Of a stretch of DNA of 64,000 bases, positions 53,701-64,000 are shown piece after piece. Under the pieces are notes generated by a model. The model had not been told where the DNA came from. It did not search any database and worked only from the letters and a program-made list of their open reading frames with translations. Origin of the DNA: Syngnathus acus (Eukaryota; Chordata; Actinopteri; Syngnathiformes; Syngnathidae). The translations under genes were made by a program, and so were the position numbers. Position 1 is the first letter of the stretch. Each line of letters opens with the position of its first letter. The stretch is from contig NC_051090.1 of NCBI RefSeq assembly GCF_901709675.1, positions 3,746,342 to 3,810,341 on the forward strand. Reading direction: 5' to 3'.

Positions 53701-54659
53701 CACCTTTTTTAAAAATTAAAGAGCCTCCTATTTCCCATATAAATCTTGATCAGGGATGTTTGTTTTTACCGCATCCTGCTCTTGATCACATTGCTGGCCG
53801 AGAGCCCGAAATGGGGGTGTCACAACGTGCAGTCAAACAAAGGGACTGAAATATATCAATGCACAATCAGGAAGGAGAGACCTTCAGGCGTTACTTTAAA
53901 ACAATTCCTAATCGGACTGTGGAGATTTCGACTGGTCTCCTCCTCATCACTGAGCTGCATTGTCTGGGGGGGGGGAAAAATTCTTGAGGAAATTTGCGAT
54001 TGAGTCACAAGGCTTTTTTGGGGACAGAATGAAAGCTTATCACTTTATCACACTGTAACACAAAAATGTGTGTTGGTTTTGTCACACTGGGACCGCAATC
54101 CATTCTATGACGACTTTAAAAACAAGGTTTCCCAAAGGAACAAATGTCAAATAATTTGTTCCAGGACCAAACAGACAGTCACAAAATCTCTATAAACAGT
54201 ACAGGATTTTTTGGGGGTCAAAGTTCAATATTCCCAACTGTCAGTGTAAAAACAAGTTTAGCGGTGTATAACAAAACAGAAAGAAAGTAAAAGAACTTCA
54301 TTTTTTAAGATGCCCAACTGACACATAATGAACAAAATTAAAAAATTGAAAAATTTGCAGCGGCAAAAAGGCAAGTAATTTGTGTCAGATTAGGACACAA
54401 ACAGCAATTTTTGTTTCTTGAAAATTCATTCTAGTGCATGAGAAGTTACTAAATTTGTCCAGAAAAAACGTGGATATATATTCAAGTGTTAGAACCAGTT
54501 AAATAAATGAAGTGGGACTTACCTGCCCACAAAGTTCTCCAGCACCGAGCTCTTCCCGGAGCTCTGGCCGCCCACCACGGCAATCTGCGGCAGGGAAAGG
54601 TTGTAGTTCAGGCCCGCGTTGCCCAGGGCGTCCTGGAGGCGATTGACCATCGAGATCAT
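41730..54659 (-). CDS. dnm3: Dynamin-3-like GTPase, diverged (19 exons)
   Basis: Dynamins are GTPases that pinch off endocytic vesicles. The exons are 54659-54523, 53615-53542, 53315-53166, 53102-52899, 52815-52717, 52373-52213, 52133-51991, 51896-51761, 51657-51590, 51517-51379, 51306-51229, 51111-51041, 50963-50903, 50136-50032, 46738-46629, 44349-44238, 43714-43553, 42985-42768 and 41763-41730. All phases agree and give 753 residues without a stop. The P-loop GGQSSGKSS (K36), DLPG and NRSQKD motifs are present. Met198 replaces Lys in the TKxD motif (TMLD). The stalk keeps [16 protein letters not shown]. The PH domain starts at KGWLTINNV and has a shortened loop 1. The GED is clear ([20 protein letters not shown]). 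The proline-rich tail is reduced to a few residues ([11 protein letters not shown]) in this model, against about 100 in human. Assignment to dnm3 rests on pigc and mettl13 as neighbours and on the antisense mir-199a/214. Confidence 0.92.
44590..44665 (+). repeat. Possible transposon terminal fragment
   Basis: The phrase GTGGGTCCAAATACTTTTGT followed by CCATATGGTGTCC resembles the ends of Tc1-like elements in fish as I recall them. Nothing else of an element is visible, so the call is tentative. Confidence 0.3.
46294..46320. repeat. GT microsatellite in dynamin intron
   Basis: Short GT repeat in the 3.3-kb intron that also carries the two microRNAs. Confidence 0.85.
48141..48217 (+). ncRNA. 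mir199a: mir-199a precursor, antisense to dynamin
   Basis: The 5p arm at 48149-48171 begins CCCAGTGTTCAGACTACCTG and the 3p arm at 48188-48209 begins ACAGTAGTCTGCACATTGGT. Both match the vertebrate miR-199a mature sequences as I know them, with a short loop between. The hairpin lies on the plus strand, in the intron between dynamin exons at 50032 and 46738, exactly as mir-199a-2 lies antisense in human DNM3 as part of the DNM3os transcript. miR-199a acts in skeletal and mesenchymal development. A poly-T run follows at about 48240. Confidence 0.97.
48838..48905. repeat. GA-rich purine tract
   Basis: About 65 bp of almost pure purine (GAGA, GGGG, AAAG) lies between mir-199a and mir-214. It could form unusual DNA structure, but no function is visible. 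Confidence 0.8.
49024..49047. repeat. CA microsatellite in dynamin intron
   Basis: Short CA repeat between the two microRNA hairpins. Confidence 0.85.
49801..49878 (+). ncRNA. mir214: mir-214 precursor, antisense to dynamin
   Basis: The 5p arm at 49811-49832 begins TGCCTGTCTACACTTGCTGT, and the 3p arm at 49850-49871 begins ACAGCAGGCACAGACAGGCA. Both match vertebrate miR-214, and the arms pair across a loop containing CTTCTGCTCC. It lies 1.65 kb downstream of mir-199a on the same strand, so both are probably processed from one DNM3os-like transcript. miR-214 has known roles in hedgehog signalling and muscle fate in zebrafish. Confidence 0.97.
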
Positions 54660-55937
54660 GCTGCACGGCGACGATGGAGGTGGTCGAGGAAGAGGCGGCG
54701 GTGTTGCAGTGAAGTCGGAATTTCCGAGCCCCGGAACGCCCCCCTGAACTCCCCGTCAACTTTCACGAGGGCTGCCCCGCCGCGTATCAACAGCAAGTTG
54801 GGGGCAAAAGGTGATAAAGTGACGGTCAAAAATCACACTTTTAACAAGAAACAAAGGAAGCAGAAATAGGACACGTTGCGGCACATGAGGAAGACACAAT
54901 GCTATTATCGTCACATGATGCGTTCAAGAGCCTCCTAGTCTTACGTTCCATGACACTCACGCGACGACCCATCTCGCTGTTGCCCCTAGCAACGGCGCGA
55001 CCAAATGATCCGTTTTCTGGAGTGATTTACAACGACTGGACTCTTACATTTATATGACTTTTACAAAATAGACAAAATAATTCTTCACGTGGGCTTAATT
55101 AGGGCGTGTTTGCTAACTTGTATGTTCACGAGCGCTAGCGTCCAGATTTCGGTCAAAGCAAACGGGAATTAGACAATAGTTCGGGCTTATTTTGTTTACG
55201 CAAGGTCCCTTCACACGGTTTCGCTTCTTCTTACCTCCGTGTAGACATTTAGGAAGTGAGCCGCGCAGTTGAGTGGGTTTCCACGGTTAGCTTGGAAGAA
55301 AAGGTGGAGGAGCAGGGAGGCAAAAAAACCAAACCCACCAAACTTTTTGACAGCTAACGGGCGCGAAAGGTCTGCGCATGCGCGTCCAGTATGCGTAAAA
55401 TATCCCCCACATCTAAACGTACGTTTATATTTTGATCATGTGATACAATTACAACTCCCGTTCCTTCTTCAATACAGGCAAATTAGAAAAAAGGAATTTG
55501 TGGGGAGTCAATTTCACTTCTACTGCATATAACGCTTCCTCATTCCAAGGCAGTGAGGTGTGTGCGGGGGGGGGGCACAAGAGTGCACCCTGAGGGGAGT
55601 GAAATGGAATCCCTGGTTGCTAAAATTAAGGGTGAAATAATGCAGACTGTAAACAAGATAAAACACATTCAGATGATATAAAATGCACTGCTGCTTTACT
55701 TTGCGATAGTACAAGCACAAAAAAAACAAAAGTATTCACAGACACAGCACTTCTCTTTTCCCACATTAGCCGTATTCCAAAATGGATTCAATTCTTTTTC
55801 CCCTTATTTTTTTAAATCAACAATAAAATAAAATGTAACTGTGAAATTTTTTGTACATACATTTCAGTCCTCACCGCTCCCAATAACCAAAAATTTCATA
55901 TTTCTTCTTTGCTTTTAACATTTTGTCCCATTCACCC
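54660..55937. other. Gap between dynamin and mettl13
   Basis: The dynamin promoter and first untranslated bases lie at the left, and the mettl13 3' untranslated region at the right. The segment 54940-55400 is GC-richer, with several CG-containing words, and is the likely dynamin promoter. I see no exon. Confidence 0.5.
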
Positions 55938-58900
55938 TCACGCCACTTTCATATCTTTCAACAATTCGGCAATGTCTATTTTCGGGCTGTGGGTCACACC
56001 GGAGCGCAGGGCTCTCTGCAGATCGTGACCCGCTTGGGTTAGCGAGGGCAGGACGCTTTCGCTTTTGCCTTCTCTGCGACAGAGGAGCACCTCGTTCACC
56101 TCCCCGTCGATCTTTCGTGAGAGGATCGCGGGAAACACGCCGCTTACGCGCTCCAGCACGTCTTTCCTCAAGGCGGAGTCGCGGCACACCAGGTTGAGTA
56201 TGAAAATTCCTAAAAAGCCAAAGAAAAGATTTATAGAAAATGTTTACTATTAAACAATTAAGCTAGTTATTATTTATCATAGCAGAAGTCACTGGTTACC
56301 AACAACAAACAATTTAAAGGTCACTATTACATAATACCTTTAGGGGTCAGTAGGCTGCTGACTTTGTGCAGGATGGAATTTTCCACAAAGGCAGCAGGTG
56401 GACAGCTCATACCCACCGTGCTGTCTTTATTGTCCACATCGAACATGATGGCATCAAACAAAGGACCACCTGGAATCAAAACGAGTATGAGCAATTTTGT
56501 TGTGGGACTTTACGTCAGCTGCGTCCCCCACCTTCTTCCTCCAGGGCACGGATACGTTCAAGGCCGTCCCCGAGCGTGACGGTCAGTTGATCGTCCGGTC
56601 GAAAGTGGAACCACTCTTTGGCCACCTCCAGCACCACAGGGTCCAGTTCCACCACCTCCACTGACACACCGGGCACAAAGTCTCGCAAAAACTGCGGCAA
56701 GCCTCCTCCTCCGAGTCCAACCACTAGCACTGACACGGGGACGTCTTCGAGAGAAAAGGTTAATGGGTATTAGACAAGTCAAGCTAGGAAAGGAAATTGA
56801 GCACAGTGAAAATGCATATGGCACCTCACCTTTGTTTTTTTCCTTGCCTATGCCCAGCATGGCAAGACCCGCCACCATGACTTCGTGGTGGGCACAGCAG
56901 AGGAAGCCGCTGTGCACTGACAGGGAAGTCGATGATGGCTGCTTGGTTTTCTTTTTGTTCTTCTTCTTATGACCCGATGCTGAAGGAACAGAAACTTATG
57001 AGTTTGTTTTGAATTTGAAACTTATGAGCTTTTGAACCTCAAAGGTAACAAGCAAAATGAATCAACTGACTGCTATTAGAGGAGACGAGACGACTTTCGG
57101 ACTGCACCAGAGCCGCGTTGGACAGGAACACCAATCTGCGGTACAGCTCGCCATCCTCCCCCCTGACGTTCTCCACGCAGTATTCGCCGCTGTGCTCGCT
57201 CACACCCCTGCTCACCTCCTCCCGCCAACCCAGGTCGCCGCCCACCGACAGAAACGGGACCTGAGTTCAAACAAAGAACATCTGGTTAACAAATCCAAAC
57301 TAGTTTTCCAATTCTCAGTACCCACCTGCTGATTATCCGGCATTCCCGGCGGGGCCAGGTCCATCACCATGGGCGAGAGTTCCGATTGGACCGCCTGCAT
57401 GTCGGCATATTCTTGATTCCTATGCATGGCGACGACAACCAGGCGGCGGAAGTTGGCGCTGGCTGCCAGTTGCCGCCGACCTTCGCTGGAGCTGTAGAGC
57501 CACGCCGTCTCGCTCCCTTGGGGCACTGCAAGAGACAAAGGAGGTTCAAGAAAGATGGCATACGGTACAAACATCAAGATATTTTCATCACGGTCCTGCT
57601 AACCTATAGCAACAACTTTTAATACTACTTACAAACATTTGCAACTCTGTGTTTAAGAAGCTGATGTTTAAATCTGCCATTTTGCCATCACTGCATGAGA
57701 TTGTGTTAGTGTACCTAATGTTGTGACTTGCAACACACACAAACAGAACGCTCACCAATGAAAATGGCAAACTGGTTGAACCTTGGCACCTTAGCGGTCG
57801 GGGGTGAATCCTGCACGGTGAGAGTGTATCTGGGCAAGCCGGTCTTTGCGTGGCAAAGCGTGAGCGACGCGCCGGCGTCGACATCCGTGCGGGTGCGTAG
57901 CCTTTTCCTCAGGACAGAATAAGCCTGGCGCTCTCGCACGGTCGCCAGCAAGTGGGCCGCCAGCGCCAGACGATTCGGGGTGCCGTCTTCGCCGAGGCAA
58001 AACTCCAGAATGGGCGTGGGCATGGGCTGGCGGAATTTGGTGCAGATCAGGATGAAAACGGGCAGAACGAAGGAGTCGCCGTCCTCTTCGGCGCTGGTTT
58101 CTTCTTGAAGGCAGTGAAGCCTCACTGCCCAGCCCAGTTGGACAAAATGCTCCACGGCCAGGCGGATCACACTTTCCTGGGCCAGTGTGATACACACGTA
58201 CCTTCCGCCAACACTGAGCACACGACCCACCTGCAAAGACACACATAACGTATCCTAACGCTACGCCTGAAGGTTACTTCGGGGTAATTCCAGTTGTACC
58301 TCAGTGAGCATATTCCTCGCCAGCTGTCCTCCTTCCTCTGAAGCCATTGCATCCAGGGTGCCTTTGTCCAGAGCTGCCTGGTAACACGCATCCTGGTATG
58401 GCATCTGGGTAGCGTCCACCTGCTGGAATTTCAAGTCAGGCCTCCGCTCGGCATTGCGTTGGTTCATGTGGGACACCACGGTCTCGCTGATGTCAATGTT
58501 GGTCAGGTACTTGTAGCCCACATCGTGAAGCTGCTCGCTCAATTCAGAGTTTCCACAGCCCACCACCAGTACCTCAAATAGAAAATGTGACAACTATTGT
58601 TAAGACTGTACCATTCAAGAACAAACGTTTACAAACTGTTTTCTCACAGTGTGAATTATAATCAAGTTTGAAAATCAACATTATAGGCATAGCTTACAAG
58701 TACAGTTTTCGTGCTAGCTGTCATTTAAATGGCTTGTTGTTGATCAGGTTTGTTAAAATCAAATGAAGACCTAGACAGAACTGTATACTGAGGATTTGTT
58801 TACCTTGTCCTGCATTTTGATGTACTTGTGCAACACGCCACATAGTTTGTTGTAGTCTCCATACCACTCGAATGACTTCTCTCCACGTTTCTTAAAAAAT

Positions 58901-58956
58901 CTTTCCCAGTACTCAGCAGAGCTGAATTCCTCGGCAGTTCGAGGTAATAAACTCAT
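55938..58956 (-). CDS. mettl13: METTL13, eEF1A lysine and N-terminal methyltransferase (9 exons)
   Basis: METTL13 (eEF1A-KNMT) trimethylates the eEF1A N-terminus with one methyltransferase domain and dimethylates Lys55 with the other. The exons are 58956-58804, 58572-58300, 58230-57756, 57525-57326, 57260-57071, 56979-56830, 56744-56532, 56469-56338 and 56209-55938; phases agree and give 685 residues. The N-terminal domain starts MSLLPRTAEEFSSAEYWERF and has the SAM motif VLVVGCGNSELSEQLHDVGY. The C-terminal domain has VLVVGLGGGGLPQFLRDFVP and VVELDPVVLEVAKEWF. The linker ahead of the second domain has a basic insert, GHKKKNKKKTK. Length and order match human (699). The gene sits head to head with itpa, 451 bp apart. 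Confidence 0.96.
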
Positions 58957-59407
58957 TCTTTATATTTTACCTTTGTCTATTTTTTTAATATTGTGCAAAA
59001 AAATCTGGTAACCCGATTCCTGTGCCGGCCTCATGGCAATGTTTAGCTCGGACTGCATTACAGGACGTACGGCTATCTGATTGGATAGTCTATTTCAAGC
59101 GCTCTCACCGATTGGTCAATCTTTGACTAGCTGCTTTCTATTGGTTGTTGCTCAGTGCTTGCCGTCGGTACTCCGTGTGAAACTAAAACCAGACCAAATT
59201 ATTTTTAGTTTAATATTCTTTTGTAGTCTATATTAATAAACAAGAAAACACGAATTGGGGTTCTAATTATAATACGTATTTTTAAGACAATTATGTATTG
59301 TTAAACCACAACACGTATCCTGTTCTATATTCTGTTTCAAACTGTCCACCCGGTCAATAAACCATCGAAGAAGAAAACGAAGAAGAAGAAGCAGCTGAGG
59401 CAGCAAC
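58957..59407. promoter_or_regulatory. Bidirectional mettl13/itpa promoter
   Basis: Only 451 bp separate the two start codons. Three ATTGG boxes (CCAAT on the minus strand) lie at 59080-59084, 59111-59115 and 59140-59144, about 30 bp apart, an arrangement typical of NF-Y-driven housekeeping promoters. There is no TATA box between them. Both genes are housekeeping metabolic or translation-modifying enzymes. Confidence 0.65.
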
Positions 59408-60852
59408 ATGGCGGTGCCGGCTGGACGTAGCGTGGTGTTTGTTACTGGCAACGCGAAGAAACTTGAAGAAGTAAGCTTAGACTGATCTAAATAACGACAC
59501 GTAGGCACCCAAAAATGCATAATTTGATTCGATTCGGAGCTCCTTGCATACCAGAGACACCTGCTGGATGTTTGTGGTGGTGCAGCCAAGCCATACTAAT
59601 CGATTGGCAATTATTTCATTCACAGGTAATTCAAATTCTTGGCGACACGTTTCCATACAAACTTATCTCGATGAAAATTGATTGTAAGTACGTTTTTTTT
59701 ATGCTAAATCTGAAAGAATATGATTTATTTCTCATGTGCATCACTCTCCATGTAGTACCTGAATACCAAGGAGAGCCAGATGAGATTTCCATACAGAAGT
59801 GCAAGGAGGCTGCAAAACAGGTACAATGACTCACTACTATGATTGGTCATGTGTAAATGAGCCTCGATGGAGGCACATCTTAATTATTCACGTAACCCAA
59901 ATTTGGATGCAAGCATCAATGCATTTTAGTCAATTTTGCCTGCATTGTTGTTCTGAAAACCTATTGTGTTGCTTTTGTTCAGATTGAGGGTCCGGTTATC
60001 GTGGAGGACACCTGTCTGTGTTTCAAAGCATTGGGAGGCTTGCCAGGCCCTTACATGTAATATATACATTATATTTTAACATTTAAATCATGATGCAATT
60101 CGAACTTGTTTTGTTTTACAGAAAGTGGTTCCTGGATAAACTCAAGCCAGAAGGTGAGCAATAGTCATGTCGTTAATACTATTTGATAGCAAACCTCTCA
60201 TCGTGTGTTCATTTCAAAGGCTTGTACAAACTTCTCGCCGGCTTTGAGGATAAATCCGCATGGGCCCTCTGCACGTTTGCGTTTACGTCCGGAAAAGATG
60301 AGCCGGTGCAGCTGTTCAGAGGAATAACACAGGTCTAGCTCATCTCTCTTCTGTCACCTTTTAATGCTTGTCTCATGTGATGTCATTTGTATTTTTTCTA
60401 GGGCCACATCGTGGAACCAAGGGGACCTCGAGACTTTGGATGGGACCCATGTTTCCAGCCAGAAGGCTATGACAAAACGTAAGGGCTTATGCTATGTTCC
60501 TACCAAATGGGGGCGCCAGAGATCAACTGTGGTCCAGCACTGTAGAGTTAGTTCTATTAGTGTATTGATAGCAGTGCTAAAAAAAAAAAGCTTAATGACA
60601 TGAAAGATTCTTTTTTTTTTTTTTTTTTACAAAATTAAGAAATAAATCACACTTGATTAGTGGGCAGGAGAGCCAACTGTTTGTATAGAAGCCAGGCGTT
60701 AAAAAGTCAATTTTCCACAATATCATCCTTTCCTTGTTTCCAGCTACGCGGAGTTGCCTAAAACAGTCAAGAACTCCATTTCTCACCGATACCGAGCGCT
60801 AGCGGCTTTGTCGGAGCACTTTTCGCCACACGCCAAGAAGACAGATGATTGA
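59408..60852 (+). CDS. itpa: ITPA, inosine triphosphate pyrophosphatase (8 exons)
   Basis: ITPA hydrolyses ITP, dITP and XTP to monophosphates and so cleans deaminated purines from the cytosolic nucleotide pool. The exons are 59408-59470, 59626-59683, 59756-59820, 59983-60056, 60122-60153, 60220-60332, 60402-60478 and 60744-60852; phases agree and give 196 residues (194 in human). The family motif [12 protein letters not shown] is at the start, followed by [63 protein letters not shown] and [10 protein letters not shown]. All catalytic-site motifs are intact. AATAAA lies at 60913-60918, about 60 bp past the stop. Confidence 0.98.
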
Positions 60853-60912
60853 CTGGCCCGTGTTGTTGCGGTTGAGTTGATTCTACAACAGTGCTTCCAG
60901 TCATTTGCTCCT

Positions 60913-60918
60913 AATAAA
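60913..60918 (+). terminator. Polyadenylation signal for itpa
   Basis: A canonical AATAAA follows the itpa stop and is itself followed by a T-rich stretch, as expected of a cleavage region. Confidence 0.7.
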
Positions 60919-61309
60919 TGTTTTCCTCTTCTTTTTTTTTTTTTAACATGTCTTATTTTGAGGGGGAGGGGGGGTTACATCATGCAGAAACTATGCAAAT
61001 TTTTCAACAAGTGAATAAGAGCTGTTTCATTGTTCCTCAGTGGCTCATCAAGAAGTAACCTGGCAAGGGTTACAGTGAATCCGGTAACTATTCAAAGTGC
61101 TTTGCTTTTCCCACAGTTGATGTTGCAACAGTATCCTCAAAATTATGCACACAACATTGTACTAACAGGCATTTTAACATTGTGTATAAGATTGTGAATG
61201 GGGAAAAAAAAGTTTGTAACAGTGTGGGGGGGGGGGGGGGGAAATGAAGTCTTTGAATACTTTGCAGTATTCTGTATTTTTTTTTGTCAATTCACACAGA
61301 AAAAAAACT

Positions 61310-61372
61310 GTTCTAACAAATTGTGGCAAAAGGCTGTGAATACTTTCCGGTTGCAATGTAAGTTCCAAGCAC
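61310..61372 (+). repeat. Tc1/mariner-like terminal remnant
   Basis: The words CAAATTGTGGCAAAAGGCTG and TGAATACTTTCCGGTTGCAA resemble the 3' end of a fish DNA transposon that I recall as ending GTGAATACTTTCCGGATGCACTGTA. Only one end is clear and no transposase frame is present. Confidence 0.5.
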
Positions 61373-62335
61373 AAAAGATGCAACCTTAAAGGAGCATAAA
61401 TCACACAAGAGAAGCTCCAGAGGCCTGATGAGAGCAGCAGATTACAGCCCAGGGACGATGATGATTGTTCAGGCTGGATGGTGCCGGCTGGGGTCTGCAG
61501 CCCAAACTGAACTGCAATAACATGGGAATTTGGATATTGAATGACCCATTGAGTCACAGGAAGTTCAAATGAGACTGGAAGTGTCCACGTGCAGCACCAG
61601 CGGTGCACGTGGGGCTCAAACACAAAGTCATGTGCTTTCACATTGATAAAACCAATCTGATGCCAACCAATTTTTTAGATATTATGCATTATTTTTAAAA
61701 ATTTAAATCTTGTGCTAATAACATGCACAATGTGAGTCCAGAGCGAGTTTTGCTTTTTTGAGCCTAAGATGAAAAACAGGAAAAAGGCTGTGTGACTTAA
61801 TCAAGTCTCAGTCGGTCACGATTGCGCAAGAGGATGAGGTTTTGATGAGGCTTCCAGAGGGGCGGACAAGTGCACCTGACACACATGAAAGTCTCGAGAC
61901 GCTCCTTTAAAAAAATAACAAGAAGCCACAGGAGTATAAAAAGAGAGCTTTGTGCTGCATACCAAATGTCTGACGCTCTGTTTTTGTTCCAAAAGCGGTA
62001 TATTAATAACCTTCCATAAATGTTTTGAACAGAAGGGGAGGGAAATAAACCTTTTGTTTTGTTCCTTCCAAAGTGATGGGAACATTCTTACTTGGTGACT
62101 GTGCAGTTTATCAGTGTGTGACCGGACCTGACTTTTACTTTTTTCACGTGGAAGTCAACCTGCACCATGGAAAATCTGGCGTTTGACTTTATCGCATTTA
62201 TTTTAATTTTGCATGTATAGAAACACACTTATTTTTTTGACCATGTGATGCGTCCTTCCTGATTTGTTGTATCATGTTTTACAAACATTACCTTGATTTG
62301 CTCTCGCGGTCCATAAGTTTCTAGACCCAAACCTT

Positions 62336-62908
62336 TTAGCCAAACAGTCCTGGGTTATGCAGAGTCAGGGATTGTAGCAGTTCCTGGAAGTTCTCCACAG
62401 TCCACGGCTCTACGCCGGGTCCCACAGCCGCGGGAATGCTGCTACTATCGGGGCAGATGATCTGCGGGTCGTTGAACGTCACCAGCACGTCGGTGCCGAA
62501 CTGCGGCAGTCGGAACACGCCTAGGTGAAGCTTCACCCGGTTCCTCGCAGTCTCATTATACTTTGACACGCTTTGGATTCCCGTCAGCACCCAAGCGGAG
62601 CTGCACGCCGACAGGGAGAGTGACGATTTGGGCAAGGCGACCACGTCCGTCACCTGCTGCGCGTCGGGCTGCGAGGCTGCGTTGCTACCCGCGATGTCCT
62701 CAAAGTGGTGCCGGGCTGCGTCATGGTCCGCGACGTGGTCTTGGTACTCAACCAGCTCCACGATGAGACTCTGGTCGGTTCGGGTGTGGACGAACGCCTC
62801 CTGGTTGTCCGGGATCTCCCGCATCTTGCTCACGTCCGCGGCGCTATGTGGAAGGACGGCCGACAGAGCGCCTCCGAACAGTGGATGAGGCTCGTTGACG
62901 CGCTGCAT
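62336..62908 (-). CDS. rangrf: RANGRF (MOG1), Ran guanine-nucleotide release factor, single exon
   Basis: RANGRF/MOG1 binds Ran in the nucleus, and the mammalian protein also aids surface expression of the cardiac sodium channel Nav1.5. The frame is uninterrupted from ATG at 62908 to TAA at 62338-62336, giving 190 residues (186 in human). Landmarks shared with human are PLFGGALSAVLP, VPDNQE-like IPDNQEAFVH, TDQSLIVELVE, HHFEDIAGS, AWVLTGIQS, LGVFRLPQFGTDVLVTFNDP and the end LTLHNPGLFG. I see no splice signals breaking the homology. Human RANGRF is multi-exon as I recall, so the single exon is unusual. The gene could be a functional retrocopy or the ancestral locus with lost introns. The frame is intact, which argues against a dead pseudogene. 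Confidence 0.93.
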   Translation of the reverse strand: MQRVNEPHPLFGGALSAVLPHSAADVSKMREIPDNQEAFVHTRTDQSLIVELVEYQDHVADHDAARHHFEDIAGSNAASQPDAQQVTDVVALPKSSLSLSACSSAWVLTGIQSVSKYNETARNRVKLHLGVFRLPQFGTDVLVTFNDPQIICPDSSSIPAAVGPGVEPWTVENFQELLQSLTLHNPGLFG

Positions 62909-64000
62909 GTCAACAGCTGACTTTCACAACGAAAACAGCCTTGGCCTTATCTGTAAATAAACACACTTAACTTTAGTCACAAAACGTGGCGAAAGTACAT
63001 TGACGCCATTTTTAAAAAACGTACTTCCGGCTGTCGTATTTTCTTCTTCGTTTTACGGGCGCTTAATAAACTGAGTGCTGCCATCTACAGGCGAGGTGTA
63101 GACAAGACATTGCAACCTGGCTTTCTTTACGATGACTAAATGTAAAGCATTGTCTTATTCCTATAAAACAGACACGTTTTCTCGTTTCTTTATAAATATC
63201 AGTAAAACTTACTGTATTACAGCCCTGTATTGTATATTTTGTGGAGAGTGGGTGCGGCTTAACGAGTAACTTCCCGGTCAGCTGATCAGTGTCAAGCTAT
63301 CACAAAGCAGAAGCGGCGATAGCAACGGAAGATCGGCTAACATCCACAATGGTCCATTTCTTGGACATCATTTGATGAAACCTCTTAGAAATCTGCCACC
63401 CTAAAGCGTGAGTCCTCCTCCTACGTCGGTTTTGCTTCTTCTGTTGCCCGCGGCGGCGGTGGCGTTAGCATCCGTAGCTTCGCATGGAGGCTACGACATG
63501 GCACCGAGCAGTGACACAGCTCCTTTAATATGCAAGGTTGTCTTTCACATGGCGCTTGAAAGCATTTGCTTTGTTACTAAAGTACAAGGGAAGTATTGGT
63601 GAAATAAAAAGGATCCAATTTGGGATTTATTTGATAGATTTTACAAAGGAGATGTGTGACAGGAAGGAAAACGAAATCGGCTCTTATTCATGATTCGCTA
63701 CATCCTTCCTTTGGATAAACCTGCCTTTCCTCTTCTAATATCTGCTTCTTTTTTTTTAAAACTTTTTCCTTTGTGACATCCTTCCTCCTCAGTAATACAC
63801 TTTTGCATCCTTACATCCACGTAAACATACTCTTCCTTCGTCTTCAAGCATCCTCACATTAAAACCTCGTTTAAGGGTTCTCCAAACTGAAGGTGTAGGC
63901 CCCAAAGTGGCCCCTACATAGAGTCCCACCTGGGTCCTTTTTATACTGGGTCACCCATTGCTATTTTGGGTCTTGAGCTGGGCGTTTGGATAACCTCAAC
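62909..64000 (+). other. Right edge: rangrf promoter and possible 5' exon of a further gene
   Basis: Between the rangrf start and the window end I see no certain coding exon. A likely untranslated exon on the plus strand ends with CTAAAGC at 63407, followed by a strong donor GTGAGT. A nearby frame rich in Leu and Ala (about 63423-63535) looks like a signal peptide, but it has no ATG at its start and a TAA just upstream, so I do not call it. The rest is AT-rich with poly-T runs. Confidence 0.35.

Larger units (their letters stand above)
60853..62335. other. Gap between itpa and rangrf
   Basis: Contains the itpa 3' end, a poly-G run of 16 at 61226-61241, a transposon-end remnant near 61310-61372 and, on the right, the rangrf 3' untranslated region with AATAAA at 62202-62197 on the minus strand. 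The genes are convergent. No further gene is seen. Confidence 0.55.

Noticed and set aside
63408-63602. Signal-peptide-like frame at the right edge (LLLLLPAAAVALASVASHGG)
   Set aside because: The first codon is GTG, a TAA lies two codons upstream, and GTGAGT at 63408 is a good splice donor, so the frame is probably intronic.

Overview
The window is nuclear DNA from a ray-finned fish, most likely a compact-genome percomorph. The evidence is spliced genes with GT-AG introns of 50 bp to a few kb, vertebrate-type proteins, long CA/GT microsatellites and scraps of repeats typical of teleost genomes. Exon models were built by hand from splice signals, reading-frame phase and remembered vertebrate homologues. 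No alignment or search was run.

Layout. 1-8792: no gene recognised, only microsatellites and degraded repeats. 8793-17507: two minus-strand genes, oma1 (inner-membrane metalloprotease) and mysm1 (histone H2A deubiquitinase), neighbours also on human chromosome 1p32. 17715-33117: minus-strand suco (SUN-domain ER protein), 23 exons with a 5.5-kb first intron. 34111-35978: plus-strand tmed5 (p24 cargo receptor), head to head with suco. 36803-38821: a minus-strand three-exon gene with zinc-finger features resembling transposon-associated proteins. 39595-40668: plus-strand pigc (GPI-anchor synthesis). 41730-54659: minus-strand dynamin (dnm3-like), with mir-199a and mir-214 on the opposite strand inside one intron (the DNM3os arrangement). 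55938-58956: minus-strand mettl13, head to head with plus-strand itpa (59408-60852). 62336-62908: minus-strand single-exon rangrf. The right edge may hold only a 5' untranslated exon of another gene.

The suco-pigc-dnm3-mettl13 group matches human 1q24; oma1-mysm1 matches 1p32; tmed5 comes from a third human locus. The block is therefore a rearranged but recognisable vertebrate neighbourhood.

The most interesting object is the dynamin. Its 19-exon model is open and phase-consistent and would give 753 residues, but three functional elements are altered: the guanine-recognition TKxD motif reads TMLD, the membrane-inserting PH loop is about three residues short, and the proline-rich tail is nearly absent. 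Its antisense intron carries intact mir-199a and mir-214. One hypothesis is a diverging dnm3 copy whose locus is held in place partly by the microRNA cluster. Other points worth checking are the zinc-finger gene with two SUMO-type motifs, one-base frame mismatches in the best mysm1 and suco models, the intronless rangrf, and two divergent promoters with CCAAT boxes about 30 bp apart.
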